Source: JBFKPQ01 sp041628225 (lineage in GTDB: Bacteria; Actinomycetota; Acidimicrobiia; Spongiisociales; JAENVV01). Taken from it: a stretch of 7,873 bases of DNA. A model generated the notes under the pieces. The model was given only the letters and a program-made list of their open reading frames with translations, had not been told where the DNA came from and did no database searches. The position numbers were made by a program, and so were the translations under genes. The number at the start of each line of letters is the position of its first letter. The stretch's first letter is position 1. Below are positions 1 through 6,593 of this stretch, piece after piece. The stretch is taken from positions 1-7,873 of the forward strand of contig JBFKPQ010000103.1 of assembly GCA_041628225.1 (NCBI GenBank). The letters are read 5' to 3'.

Positions 1-105
1 GCGGGAGTGGTCGCCGACTCCGACCCCGCCTCCGAGTACGAAGAGACGATGGACAAAGCTGCAGCCGCCTTGGCGGCCGTCGAACTGGCGAGGAAATCGC
101 CGTGA
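1..105 (+). CDS. trpE: Anthranilate synthase component I, C-terminal end (partial)
   Basis: Only the last 34 codons are present; the gene enters from the left edge and ends at TGA 103-105. The reading AGVVADSDPASEYEETMDKA followed by an Ala/Leu-rich helix matches the conserved C-terminus of TrpE-family chorismate-utilising enzymes (consensus G-[AI]-V-[AV]-D-S-x-P-x-x-E-Y-x-E). TrpE makes anthranilate from chorismate, with ammonia supplied by TrpG, as the first step of tryptophan synthesis. The same motif occurs in PabB, so the short fragment alone cannot exclude aminodeoxychorismate synthase. The trpCFBA genes downstream in the same orientation favour TrpE. The stop overlaps the GTG start of ygfZ by four bases (GTGA), which suggests translational coupling. 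Confidence 0.82.
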   Translation, partial: AGVVADSDPASEYEETMDKAAAALAAVELARKSP

Positions 106-1043
106 CGGCCTCCTTCGGCGACGTCACCGGCGAGTACCTGGTGTTACGCCGCGAATGTGGACTCGTGGCAGACGGCCACGAGGTCGTGTGGGTCACGGGC
201 GCCGATGCCGCCCCATTCCTGCAGGGGATTCTGTCGCAGGACGTCGAAACCATGGAGGCGGGTGCCGTGACACGTTCCTTCCTGTTGCAGCCGCAGGGAA
301 AGCTCACGGCCCTGCTGTGGGTGGCCCGCGTCGGTGGTGGTTACGCGCTCGTCGTCGACCGCGGGTTGGGCGCCGTTGCGGCAGGGACCTTGAGCCGTTA
401 CCGCATTCGAGTCGACGCCGAGGTCGAAACCGACGCTCGGAGCCCGTTGGCACTGTGGGGACCGAGCACCGGTGAGGTCCTGGACGCGGCGGGCCTGGCC
501 GACCCGCCCGGCGCGGCGACCGACGGTGACGTGCTCGTCATGCGGATCCCTCTCGCCGGGCTCGATCGAGTCGTGGTCCTCGGCGTCGACGCAGCACAGC
601 TCGACGCCCGTCCGGCGGGTGCCCTGGCCGCCACTGCGGTCCGGGTGGAGGCGGGCGAGCCGGTCATGGGGGTCGATGTCGACGAACGCACCATTCCGCA
701 GGAGACCGGCCTCGTACCCGACGCCGTGTCGTTCACGAAAGGGTGTTACCTGGGCCAGGAACTCGTTGCGCGCCTCGACACGAGGGGCCATGTCAACCGC
801 CGCCTCGCCGGCATCGTCGGCGGCTCAAACGTCTTGCCGCCTCCCGGCGCGGAGTTGGTGGCCGACGATCGATCGGTCGGGGTTCTCACCTCGCCGTCTG
901 AGTCGCTAGAGCTCCGAGCCCCGATCGGGCTGTCGCTGGTCCGGCGGGAGGTCGCCGACGGGGACGCCGTCTCCATTCGGTGGGACGGTGGGTCCATGAC
1001 GGGTCATGTGGCGCGTCTGCCGCTCGACGACTTCGGCTCCTGA
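102..1043 (+). CDS. ygfZ: YgfZ/GcvT-fold folate-binding protein
   Basis: This 313-aa protein belongs to the YgfZ family, relatives of the glycine-cleavage T protein that bind tetrahydrofolate and support assembly or repair of certain iron-sulfur enzymes, including tRNA-thiolating MiaB in E. coli. The family signature K-G-C-Y-x-G-Q-E is intact at residues 213-220, with the functionally required Cys at 215. The N-terminal part carries the expected pattern of a hydrophobic strand, a 'FLQGILSQDV' segment (residues 39-48) and 'LLQPQGKLTALLWV' (61-74). The C-terminal barrel region (about 235-310) ends 'GHVARLPLD'. Length is normal. The GTG start at 102 is chosen because GAGGAA at 90-95 lies six bases upstream and the start overlaps the trpE stop. 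It is probably co-transcribed with trpE. No direct link between YgfZ and tryptophan synthesis is established, so its place here may reflect only operon growth. Confidence 0.9.
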   Translation: MTASFGDVTGEYLVLRRECGLVADGHEVVWVTGADAAPFLQGILSQDVETMEAGAVTRSFLLQPQGKLTALLWVARVGGGYALVVDRGLGAVAAGTLSRYRIRVDAEVETDARSPLALWGPSTGEVLDAAGLADPPGAATDGDVLVMRIPLAGLDRVVVLGVDAAQLDARPAGALAATAVRVEAGEPVMGVDVDERTIPQETGLVPDAVSFTKGCYLGQELVARLDTRGHVNRRLAGIVGGSNVLPPPGAELVADDRSVGVLTSPSESLELRAPIGLSLVRREVADGDAVSIRWDGGSMTGHVARLPLDDFGS

Positions 1044-1104
1044 CTTCACAGTCTTCGAACACTCTTCGCATCGTTCGGTCATCGCCGCCGACGAAGCTCA
1101 TCTC

Positions 1105-1110
1105 TACAGT
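1105..1110 (+). promoter_or_regulatory. Candidate -10 box for a leaderless response-regulator transcript
   Basis: TACAGT (TANNNT type) ends seven bases before the ATG at 1118. That spacing would place transcription initiation at the A of the start codon. No Shine-Dalgarno-like purine run precedes this ATG, and leaderless mRNAs are common in actinobacteria. No convincing -35 hexamer sits 16-18 bp upstream. The 74-bp gap after ygfZ is the largest one upstream of trpA. This is inference from spacing only. Confidence 0.4.
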
Positions 1111-1117
1111 GCTCTCC

Positions 1118-1792
1118 ATGCCGCCGGCTTCCAAGACGATTCTCCTGGTCGAGGACGATGAGGGGATCGCCGACATGTTGCGAACGGTCTTCGAATCGGA
1201 GGGATTCGGCCTCGTCCACCGCACGAGTGGAGAGGCCGCCCTCGACCGTCTACGGGGCCACGCGGCCGACCTCGTGTTGCTCGACATCGGATTGCCGGGC
1301 ATCGACGGGATCGAGACCTGCCGGCGTATCCGTGCCACGGCCGACGTGCCGATCATCATGCTGACGGCTCGCGACGGCGAGGTCGACCGCGTGGTCGGAC
1401 TGGAGATCGGTGCCGACGACTACGTGACCAAGCCTTTCTCGCCGCGTGAACTCGTGGCGCGTGTGAAGGCGGTGCTCCGCCGTACATCGGAACCGGGTCC
1501 GGCCGTAACGCTGGTCGAGGTGGGGGAGTGGGTCATCGACGCCGGCCGCCGCGAGGTTCGCCATGGCGATGTCGTCGTGCGGCCCACCGCCAAGGAGTTC
1601 GATCTCGTCTGGTACCTCGCAAGCAATCGTGGTCTCGCGCTCTCGCGTGCGCAGATCCTCGAAGCGGTTTGGGGATACGACTACTTCGGCGAGACGCGCA
1701 CGGTCGACGTCCACATCCGGCAACTCCGCAAGAAACTCGAGGGGATTCCGATCGAAACGGTGTGGGGTGTCGGCTATCGGTTCGCGGATTGA
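1118..1792 (+). CDS. OmpR/PhoB-family response regulator
   Basis: A 224-aa two-component response regulator. The receiver domain (residues 6-122) shows the acidic pocket Asp13/Asp14, the phosphoacceptor Asp56 in 'LVLLDIGLPGIDG', the switch Thr83 in 'IIMLTARD' and the invariant Lys105 in 'YVTKPFSP'. A C-terminal winged-helix DNA-binding domain (about 128-224) shows the usual 'LTAKEFDLL'-like strand-helix (here PTAKEFDLVWYLA, 156-168), 'SRAQILEAVWGYDYFGETRTVDVHIRQLRKKL' type recognition region (from 176) and the terminal 'TVWGVGYRF' wing. The ATG at 1118 is chosen because the receiver domain begins just after it. The reading frame stays open upstream to 980, but that stretch overlaps ygfZ and adds no recognisable domain. 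Its stop shares one base with the start of the kinase gene, its evident partner. The target genes and signal cannot be read from the sequence; the trp flank makes the trp genes one possible target, without direct evidence. Confidence 0.95.
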   Translation: MPPASKTILLVEDDEGIADMLRTVFESEGFGLVHRTSGEAALDRLRGHAADLVLLDIGLPGIDGIETCRRIRATADVPIIMLTARDGEVDRVVGLEIGADDYVTKPFSPRELVARVKAVLRRTSEPGPAVTLVEVGEWVIDAGRREVRHGDVVVRPTAKEFDLVWYLASNRGLALSRAQILEAVWGYDYFGETRTVDVHIRQLRKKLEGIPIETVWGVGYRFAD

Positions 1793-3165
1793 TGCGGCGC
1801 CGGTTCTTCTGGTCGATTCTGGCTGTCAGCGCTCTGGCACTGCTGATCGTGGCGGTCGGATCGACGCTGGTCGCCCGGGCCAATGCCCGGGAGCGTCTCA
1901 CGAACGCGCTCGCCGAACGGGCCGTCGTTCTCGGCGAAGCGATGGTCAGCGATCGGGTGTCCGACCTGGCGCCGGAGCGGCTGGCCGACCGCCTCCAGCA
2001 GCAGGGTGTGGCCATGCTCGCCCGTCAGGATCGCACGCTGGCAGACGGGGTCGAGCTGCGGATCGGCCTTCTGGCCGATGAACTCACCTTCTCGGATCCT
2101 GGTGCGGGCGAGGTGGCGTGGGACATCGCGGCGCTGCGGCGCGGGGACGATTCGACCGTCCAGTATCGGACGCCGGACGGACGGGTGGTGGCTGTGGCCC
2201 ACCCGGTCCGCCTCTCGCCCGACGTGTCGCTCGTCGTGGCGCTGGCGACCCGGCAGGATCCGCTCGCCTTGGGCCCCATCGTTCGCGACCTCCGTATTCC
2301 GCTGCTCGTGGCCGCAGCGCTCGCGGCCGTGGCAGCGCGAGCGCTCTCACGGTGGCTGAGCCGGCGGCTGGAGCGGGTCTCGGACGCAGCCGAGGCGCTG
2401 GCCGCCGGCGATACCAGTGCACGCGCCGAGACCGAGGGTGCTGACGAGGTAGCGGATCTCGCCAAGGCCTTCAATCGGATGGCCACACAACTCGAGTCCG
2501 CCGCCGACCGAGAGCGGCGGTTCCTCATGGACGTGAGCCACGAACTGCGGACGCCCTTGACGACCATCGGCGGCTACGCCGAGGTACTCGGCGCATCGGC
2601 TGACACCGAGACGGCACGCGTCGGCACGATCATCGAGCGAGAGTCGGACCGGCTTCGCCGGCTCATCGAAGACGTCATGATCCTGGCTCGACTCGAGGCT
2701 CGACAGTTCACGGTGCGCCAAGAGCTGGTCGACCTCGGTGCTCACGTCGCCGAAGTCGTCCGGGGATTCGAGCCGGCCGCGTCCGCGGCGGACGTCCACC
2801 TCGACGTGACCGCGGGCGCCACCGGCGCGGTCATGATCGATCCCGACCGCGTCGCCCAGATCGTGGCCAATCTCGTGTCGAACGCCATTCGACACACTCC
2901 GGCCCAAGGCACCGTCGAGGTCACGGTCGAGACGTCCACGACGGCTGCCGAGATCGTGGTGTCAGACAATGGGGCCGGTGTGGATCCGGCCGACCTGCCG
3001 CACCTCTTCGAGCGATTCCGGACCGGTCGCACACACCAACGACCCGAAGGTTCAGGGCTCGGACTGGCGATCGTCCGTCAGCTGGTCGATCTGTTGGGCG
3101 GCGACGTGGCCGCCGCGCTTCGGCCAACCGGCGGCCTGGCGATGCGCGTGCGACTGCCCATTTGA
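1792..3165 (+). CDS. Membrane sensor histidine kinase (HAMP-HisKA-HATPase)
   Basis: A 457-aa EnvZ/BaeS-type sensor kinase. TM1 is at about residues 6-28 after a basic MRRR start, followed by an extracytoplasmic region of about 135 residues (30-165), TM2 at about 168-186 and a HAMP linker (187-240, with 'EALAAGDTSARAETEGADEVADLAKAFNRM' features). The HisKA domain has phosphoacceptor His250 in 'DVSHELRTPLT'. The ATP-binding domain has the N box 'VANLVSNAIRHTP' (358-370), G1 'DNGAG' (392-396), the F box 'LFERF' and G2 'GSGLGLAIV' (420-428). All catalytic motifs are intact. The ATG at 1792 shares its A with the TGA of the response regulator, so the pair is almost certainly translationally coupled and cognate. 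The sensor region contains no Cys and no named ligand-binding fold that I recognise, so the stimulus is unknown. The frame is open upstream to 1528, but that part lies over the regulator gene in another frame and is rejected. Confidence 0.95.
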   Translation: MRRRFFWSILAVSALALLIVAVGSTLVARANARERLTNALAERAVVLGEAMVSDRVSDLAPERLADRLQQQGVAMLARQDRTLADGVELRIGLLADELTFSDPGAGEVAWDIAALRRGDDSTVQYRTPDGRVVAVAHPVRLSPDVSLVVALATRQDPLALGPIVRDLRIPLLVAAALAAVAARALSRWLSRRLERVSDAAEALAAGDTSARAETEGADEVADLAKAFNRMATQLESAADRERRFLMDVSHELRTPLTTIGGYAEVLGASADTETARVGTIIERESDRLRRLIEDVMILARLEARQFTVRQELVDLGAHVAEVVRGFEPAASAADVHLDVTAGATGAVMIDPDRVAQIVANLVSNAIRHTPAQGTVEVTVETSTTAAEIVVSDNGAGVDPADLPHLFERFRTGRTHQRPEGSGLGLAIVRQLVDLLGGDVAAALRPTGGLAMRVRLPI

Positions 3166-3175
3166 CGGCTCGGCC

Positions 3176-3181
3176 TACCAT
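3176..3181 (+). promoter_or_regulatory. Weak candidate -10 box ahead of trpC
   Basis: TACCAT lies nine bases before the trpC ATG at 3191, in the 25-bp gap after the kinase gene. No Shine-Dalgarno site is visible before trpC. A TTGACG at 3162-3167 is only 8 bp upstream of TACCAT, too close to serve as its -35 box. trpC may therefore start its own leaderless transcript or simply be read through from the kinase gene. The call is tentative. Confidence 0.2.
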
Positions 3182-3190
3182 GTCGGGCGC

Positions 3191-3958
3191 ATGCTCGACA
3201 CGATCGTGGCTCGCACCCGGGCCGACCTCCCCATGCTCTACGCGCGAGAGAAGGCCATCCTGACGGCGGCCGAGTCGGCCGGTCCCGTCGCCGATTTCGC
3301 CGGCTCGTTGTCGGAGCCAGGGCTCGGTGTGATCGCCGAGGTCAAGCGGCGGTCCCCCTCTCGGGGTTCGATCGATGCCGGCCTCGATCCGGTCGCGATG
3401 GCGACCCGCTACGCCCAGGGTGGAGCGGCCGCCATCTCCGTGCTGACCGAGTCCCACCACTTCGACGGCTCACCGGAGGACCTGGCGGCGGTGCGATCCG
3501 CGGTCACAATCCCTCTCCTCCGCAAGGACTTCATCGTCGACCCGCTCCAGGTGTGGCAGGCGCGTGCCATCGGCGCCGATGCCGTGCTGCTCATCGTCGC
3601 CGCCCTGACCGACGAGGGCCTCGTCGAGCTGCTCGACGTCGCAACCGCCGCCGGCCTGAGCGCTCTCGTCGAGGTGCATGACCGGACGGAGGCTCGGCGT
3701 GCCGTCGCGGCGGGGAGCCGTATCGTCGGGGTCAACAACCGAGACCTCGCCACGTTCGACGTCGACCTGGCCACGTCGGAACGTCTGGCGGGTGAACTGG
3801 ACGGCGTCGCGGTCCGCGTCGCGGAGTCCGGCATCTGGACGGCCGACCAAGCTCACCGCATGTACGCAGCGGGCTACGACGCGGTTCTCGTGGGAGAAGC
3901 GCTCGTGCGAGCTGACGACCCGGCGTCGCTCGTCGAGGCCTTTCGAACATGTGGGTGA
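3191..3958 (+). CDS. trpC: Indole-3-glycerol-phosphate synthase
   Basis: A 255-aa (beta/alpha)8-barrel enzyme that closes the ring of 1-(2-carboxyphenylamino)-1-deoxyribulose 5-phosphate to give indole-3-glycerol phosphate. Family motifs with catalytic residues are all present: 'IAEVKRRSPSRG' (Glu50, Lys52), 'LLRKDFIVDPLQVWQARAIG' (Lys112), 'LVEVHD' (Glu161), 'GVNNRDLATF' (Asn182) and 'VAESGI' (Glu212, Ser213). Length is typical for a monofunctional TrpC. The ATG at 3191 begins the usual 'MLDTIVARTRADL' N-terminus; the longer open frame upstream lies over the histidine kinase gene. The 3' end overlaps trpF by ten bases. The start follows the kinase stop by 25 bp, so read-through from the two-component genes is likely. 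Confidence 0.96.
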   Translation: MLDTIVARTRADLPMLYAREKAILTAAESAGPVADFAGSLSEPGLGVIAEVKRRSPSRGSIDAGLDPVAMATRYAQGGAAAISVLTESHHFDGSPEDLAAVRSAVTIPLLRKDFIVDPLQVWQARAIGADAVLLIVAALTDEGLVELLDVATAAGLSALVEVHDRTEARRAVAAGSRIVGVNNRDLATFDVDLATSERLAGELDGVAVRVAESGIWTADQAHRMYAAGYDAVLVGEALVRADDPASLVEAFRTCG

Positions 3959-4548
3959 AGGTCTGCGGTCTCACACGCGCCTCCGACGTGTCAGAAGCCG
4001 TCGCCGCCGGAGCCGACGCGGTCGGGTTCGTCCTGGCCGACTCACCGCGTCGCCTCGACCCGGCGAGCGCTGCACGGCTCATCGCCGCTGTCCCCGCCAC
4101 CGTGGAGTCGATCGTGCTCACGGTGGATGCCACCGAGTCGGAGGCAGCCGAGCTCATCGAACGCGTTGGTGCGGGCGGGATCCAACCGTATGGCGATCAT
4201 GCCGCCGCAGTGGCCGCCTGGGCGATCTCGGCCGGCCTGCGCGTCCTCCGTCCCGTACCGTCGAACCGACTGGAGCTCATCGAATCGTGCTCCCGGCTCG
4301 AGACACCGCTCATCGACACCTATGACCCCGCTCGACTCGGCGGCACAGGCCGGCGATTCGACTGGACGACGACGGGCGGCATCGACCGACCGTTCGTGCT
4401 GGCCGGAGGCCTCGGTCCCGACAATGTCGCCGAGGCCGTGCGCGTCGCGGCGCCCTGGGGAGTCGATGCATCGTCGGGCCTAGAATCGGCGCCCGGTCGC
4501 AAAGACCCTGCCCGGATCCGTGCGTTCGTAGAGGGAGCCAAAACATGA
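3949..4548 (+). CDS. trpF: Phosphoribosylanthranilate isomerase
   Basis: A 199-aa TrpF catalysing the Amadori rearrangement of N-(5'-phosphoribosyl)anthranilate, the step before TrpC. The general-base Cys6 sits in 'VKVCGLT' and the general-acid Asp123 in 'PLIDTYDP'. The phosphate-binding C-terminus reads 'FVLAGGLGPDNVAEAV' (149-164) and 'GVDASSGLE' (171-179). Length is normal. The segment usually written QLHG in this family is 'IQPYG' here (78-82), a mild deviation away from the two catalytic residues. The ATG at 3949 lies within the trpC end (ten-base overlap), with a weak GAGG at 3935-3938. The stop overlaps the trpB start as ATGA. Many high-GC actinobacteria lack trpF and use the dual-function PriA, so a dedicated gene is informative about lineage. 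Confidence 0.93.
   Translation: MWVKVCGLTRASDVSEAVAAGADAVGFVLADSPRRLDPASAARLIAAVPATVESIVLTVDATESEAAELIERVGAGGIQPYGDHAAAVAAWAISAGLRVLRPVPSNRLELIESCSRLETPLIDTYDPARLGGTGRRFDWTTTGGIDRPFVLAGGLGPDNVAEAVRVAAPWGVDASSGLESAPGRKDPARIRAFVEGAKT
4531..4537 (+). promoter_or_regulatory. Strong ribosome binding site of trpB
   Basis: GAGGGAG ends seven bases before the ATG at 4545, inside the last codons of trpF. It is the clearest Shine-Dalgarno site in the window. It suggests that trpB can recruit ribosomes itself as well as receive them from trpF. Confidence 0.7.
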
Positions 4549-5714
4549 AGCTCGACCGCCCCGACGCGCGTGGCCGATTCGGGCCGTATGGAGGCCGGTT
4601 TGCACCCGAGACGCTCATCCCGGCCCTCGACGAGTTGGAGCGTTCGTTCGAAGCCGCCTGGGCAGACCCGAGTTTTCTGGCTTCGTTCGCCGACCTCCTG
4701 CAGACCTATGTCGGACGGCCCACCCCTCTGCACCCCGCGGCGCGCCTCTCGGAGCAACTCGGAGTGGACATCCTCCTCAAACGGGAAGATCTCGCCCACA
4801 CCGGGGCTCACAAGATCAACAATGCGATCGGGCAAGGGCTCCTGGCCAAACGGATGGGCAAGCCTCGCGTCATCGCCGAGACGGGGGCCGGTCAGCATGG
4901 TGTTGCGACCGCCACGGCGGCCGCCTATCTCGGCCTCGATTGTTCCGTCTACATGGGCGAAAAGGACATCGAGCGGCAGGAGCTCAACGTCTACCGGATG
5001 CGGCTGCTCGGCACCGAGGTCGTGCCCGTCACGTCCGGTGCCGGCACGCTCAAGGACGCCGTCAATGAGGCCATGCGGGAGTGGGTGGCGTCCGTCGAGT
5101 CGACCCACTACATCATCGGCTCGGTGGTGGGACCCCACCCGTTCCCTTGGATGGTGCGCGAATTCCAGAAGGTCATCGGTGAGGAGGCGATCGAGCAACT
5201 CGCGGGGTCGCTGCCCGATGTCGTGGTCGCCTGTGTCGGTGGCGGTTCGAACGCCATGGGCATCTTCTATCCCTTCGCCGGCACCGGAGTCGAGATGATC
5301 GGGGTCGAGGCCGCCGGCCACGGTATCGACTCCGGCAAGCACGGTGCTTCGATCGGAGCCGGGTCGCCGGGAGTCATCCACGGCACCATGACCTACATGT
5401 TGCAAGACAGCGATGGTCAGGTGCTCGAGGCGCACAGTGTGTCCGCGGGCCTCGACTATCCGGGGGTCGGCCCCGAGCACGCCTTTTTCGCCGACGCGGG
5501 TCTGGCCCGCTATGTATCCGTCACCGACGAAGAGGCGATCGAAGCGGTCGAATTACTGGCTCGGACTGAAGGCATCATCCCAGCTCTCGAGAGTGCCCAC
5601 GCCATCGCGTGGGTGGAGCGCGAGGCGGCCTCGCTGGCCGGCAAGACCGTGCTTCTCAATCTCTCAGGGCGGGGCGACAAGGACGTCCAGCAGATCGCCG
5701 AGCTGCGAGCATGA
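4545..5714 (+). CDS. trpB: Tryptophan synthase beta chain
   Basis: A 389-aa PLP enzyme that condenses indole with serine to form tryptophan, acting as the alpha2-beta2 complex with TrpA. The PLP Schiff-base Lys90 is in 'HTGAHKINNAIGQ', the catalytic Glu112 in 'AETGAGQHGVATAT', the PLP-phosphate loop is 'GGGSNAMG' (232-239), 'GLDYPGVGPEH' (302-312) is intact, and Ser374 in 'NLSGRGDKD' contacts the pyridine nitrogen. The N-terminus 'GRFGPYGGRFAPETLIPAL' (10-28) and the length mark this as classical TrpB1, not the longer TrpB2 form. The start overlaps the trpF stop (ATGA, 4545-4548) and the stop overlaps the trpA start in the same way, giving stoichiometric coupling with its partner subunit. Confidence 0.98.
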   Translation: MKLDRPDARGRFGPYGGRFAPETLIPALDELERSFEAAWADPSFLASFADLLQTYVGRPTPLHPAARLSEQLGVDILLKREDLAHTGAHKINNAIGQGLLAKRMGKPRVIAETGAGQHGVATATAAAYLGLDCSVYMGEKDIERQELNVYRMRLLGTEVVPVTSGAGTLKDAVNEAMREWVASVESTHYIIGSVVGPHPFPWMVREFQKVIGEEAIEQLAGSLPDVVVACVGGGSNAMGIFYPFAGTGVEMIGVEAAGHGIDSGKHGASIGAGSPGVIHGTMTYMLQDSDGQVLEAHSVSAGLDYPGVGPEHAFFADAGLARYVSVTDEEAIEAVELLARTEGIIPALESAHAIAWVEREAASLAGKTVLLNLSGRGDKDVQQIAELRA

Positions 5715-6499
5715 ACTCGCTGCCGGCCCTCTTCGAGAGGACCCGCCAGGAAGGGCGTACCGCATTCCTGCCGTTCATGACGGCGGGCCTACCCACCCCA
5801 GAGTCGTCGCTCGACATGTTTCTCGCTCTCCACGGAGCAGACGGCTACGAGGTGGGCATTCCCTACTCGGACCCGCTGATGGACGGCCCGACGATCCAGG
5901 AGGCGGGCCAGCGCGCACTGCGTGCCGGGACCACCCTCGACATCGCGCTCGACCTGGTGAGCCGCCTCGTGGATCGCACCGGTAAACCCGCCCTCGTGAT
6001 GACCTACACCAATGTCGTCCTGCGGGTGGGGCCGGCGCACTTCGCGCGGCGGGCCGCCGACGCCGGAGCGGCAGGTCTCATCGTCGCTGACCTGCCTTTC
6101 GAAGAGTCGGCGGAGATCCACGAGGCTGCGGTGGATGCCGGCCTCGGCATGGTGCTGTTCGCCGCGCCGACCTCCGGTCCCGATCGCATCGCCCGGATCG
6201 CGGCGGTAGAACCAGCGTTCATCTACGGCGTAGCCGAACTGGGTGTGACGGGGGAGCGGACCGAATCGGGAAGCCGCGCCAAGGGCCTGTCCGATCAGGT
6301 CCGATCGGTCACCGATCTACCGCTCGTCATGGGGGTCGGCATCAGCACTCCTGAACAGGCAGCTGCCATGGCGCCGCTGGCCGACGGCGTGATCGTCGGA
6401 TCCGCGCTCGTGCGCCAGGTCATCGACGCGCCGACACCGGCCGATGCCGTCCCCGCACTCCGCTCGGTCAGTTCGGCGATTGCCGCGGCGCTCCGCTGA
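5711..6499 (+). CDS. trpA: Tryptophan synthase alpha chain
   Basis: A 262-aa barrel protein that cleaves indole-3-glycerol phosphate to indole and glyceraldehyde 3-phosphate and channels indole to TrpB. The catalytic Glu47 and Asp58 lie in 'YEVGIPYSDPLMDGPTIQ' (46-63). The loop-6 motif 'GVTGER' and the phosphate-binding 'VGISTPEQAA' and 'DGVIVGSALV' segments are present. 'MTYTNVVLR' replaces the more common Tyr-x-Asn-Pro with Asn-Val, a small deviation. The ATG at 5711 is chosen because it overlaps the trpB stop (ATGA) and starts the normal TrpA N-terminus; the open frame further upstream to 5609 lies over trpB. It is the last gene of the trpCFBA run. Confidence 0.97.
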   Translation: MNSLPALFERTRQEGRTAFLPFMTAGLPTPESSLDMFLALHGADGYEVGIPYSDPLMDGPTIQEAGQRALRAGTTLDIALDLVSRLVDRTGKPALVMTYTNVVLRVGPAHFARRAADAGAAGLIVADLPFEESAEIHEAAVDAGLGMVLFAAPTSGPDRIARIAAVEPAFIYGVAELGVTGERTESGSRAKGLSDQVRSVTDLPLVMGVGISTPEQAAAMAPLADGVIVGSALVRQVIDAPTPADAVPALRSVSSAIAAALR

Positions 6500-6504
6500 A
6501 ACGC

Positions 6505-6593
6505 AGTAGCCACCCGCCAGGGATGAAGACTGTCTCGGCCAGGGAGTGGGGGGAGTGGGGATCGGCGAAACAGTCGTCTAGCGAGTGGCTACT
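6505..6593. repeat. Nested inverted repeat between trpA and tRNA-Leu
   Basis: An outer perfect 9-bp inverted repeat (AGTAGCCAC at 6505-6513, GTGGCTACT at 6585-6593) continues after one mismatch with CGC/GCG at 6515-6517 and 6581-6583. Inside it, GACTGT (6528-6533) pairs with ACAGTC (6570-6575), with partial further pairing inward. The apex is G-rich. No T-tract follows either arm, so this is not a standard intrinsic terminator for trpA. It could fold in RNA of either strand: the 3' UTR of the trp transcript, or the trailer of tRNA-Leu. It is the main content of the 150-bp gap between trpA and the tRNA gene. Function unknown. Confidence 0.45.
6542..6559 (+). repeat. Tandem 9-bp G-rich repeat
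   Basis: GGGAGTGGG occurs twice back to back (6542-6550 and 6551-6559), followed by one more G. It sits in the apex of the surrounding inverted repeat. The two central G-runs are fused into six Gs, so a regular three-tier G-quadruplex with non-zero loops does not fit exactly. Confidence 0.7.

Noticed and set aside
980..1117. An N-terminal extension of the response regulator upstream of 1118
   Set aside because: It overlaps the end of ygfZ, is Ser/Arg-rich without homology-like features, and the receiver domain begins right after 1118.
1528..1791. An N-terminal extension of the histidine kinase
   Set aside because: It lies over the regulator gene in another frame and is Arg-rich. A start at 1792 gives a normal MRRR plus TM1 beginning and a coupled overlap.
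1873..1893. CCCGGG repeated either side of six bases within the kinase gene
   Set aside because: It lies in the coding sequence of the first transmembrane/linker region and is explained by Ala-Arg-Ala codons in a high-GC gene.
4320..5480. A long - strand open frame (386 codons) opposite trpF and trpB
   Set aside because: It is antisense to genes with all catalytic motifs intact and its translation shows no recognisable domain. Such frames are common in high-GC coding DNA.
6542..6560. A canonical three-tier G-quadruplex
   Set aside because: The runs are three, six and four Gs. Four tracts of three would need a zero-length central loop, so the standard pattern is not met.
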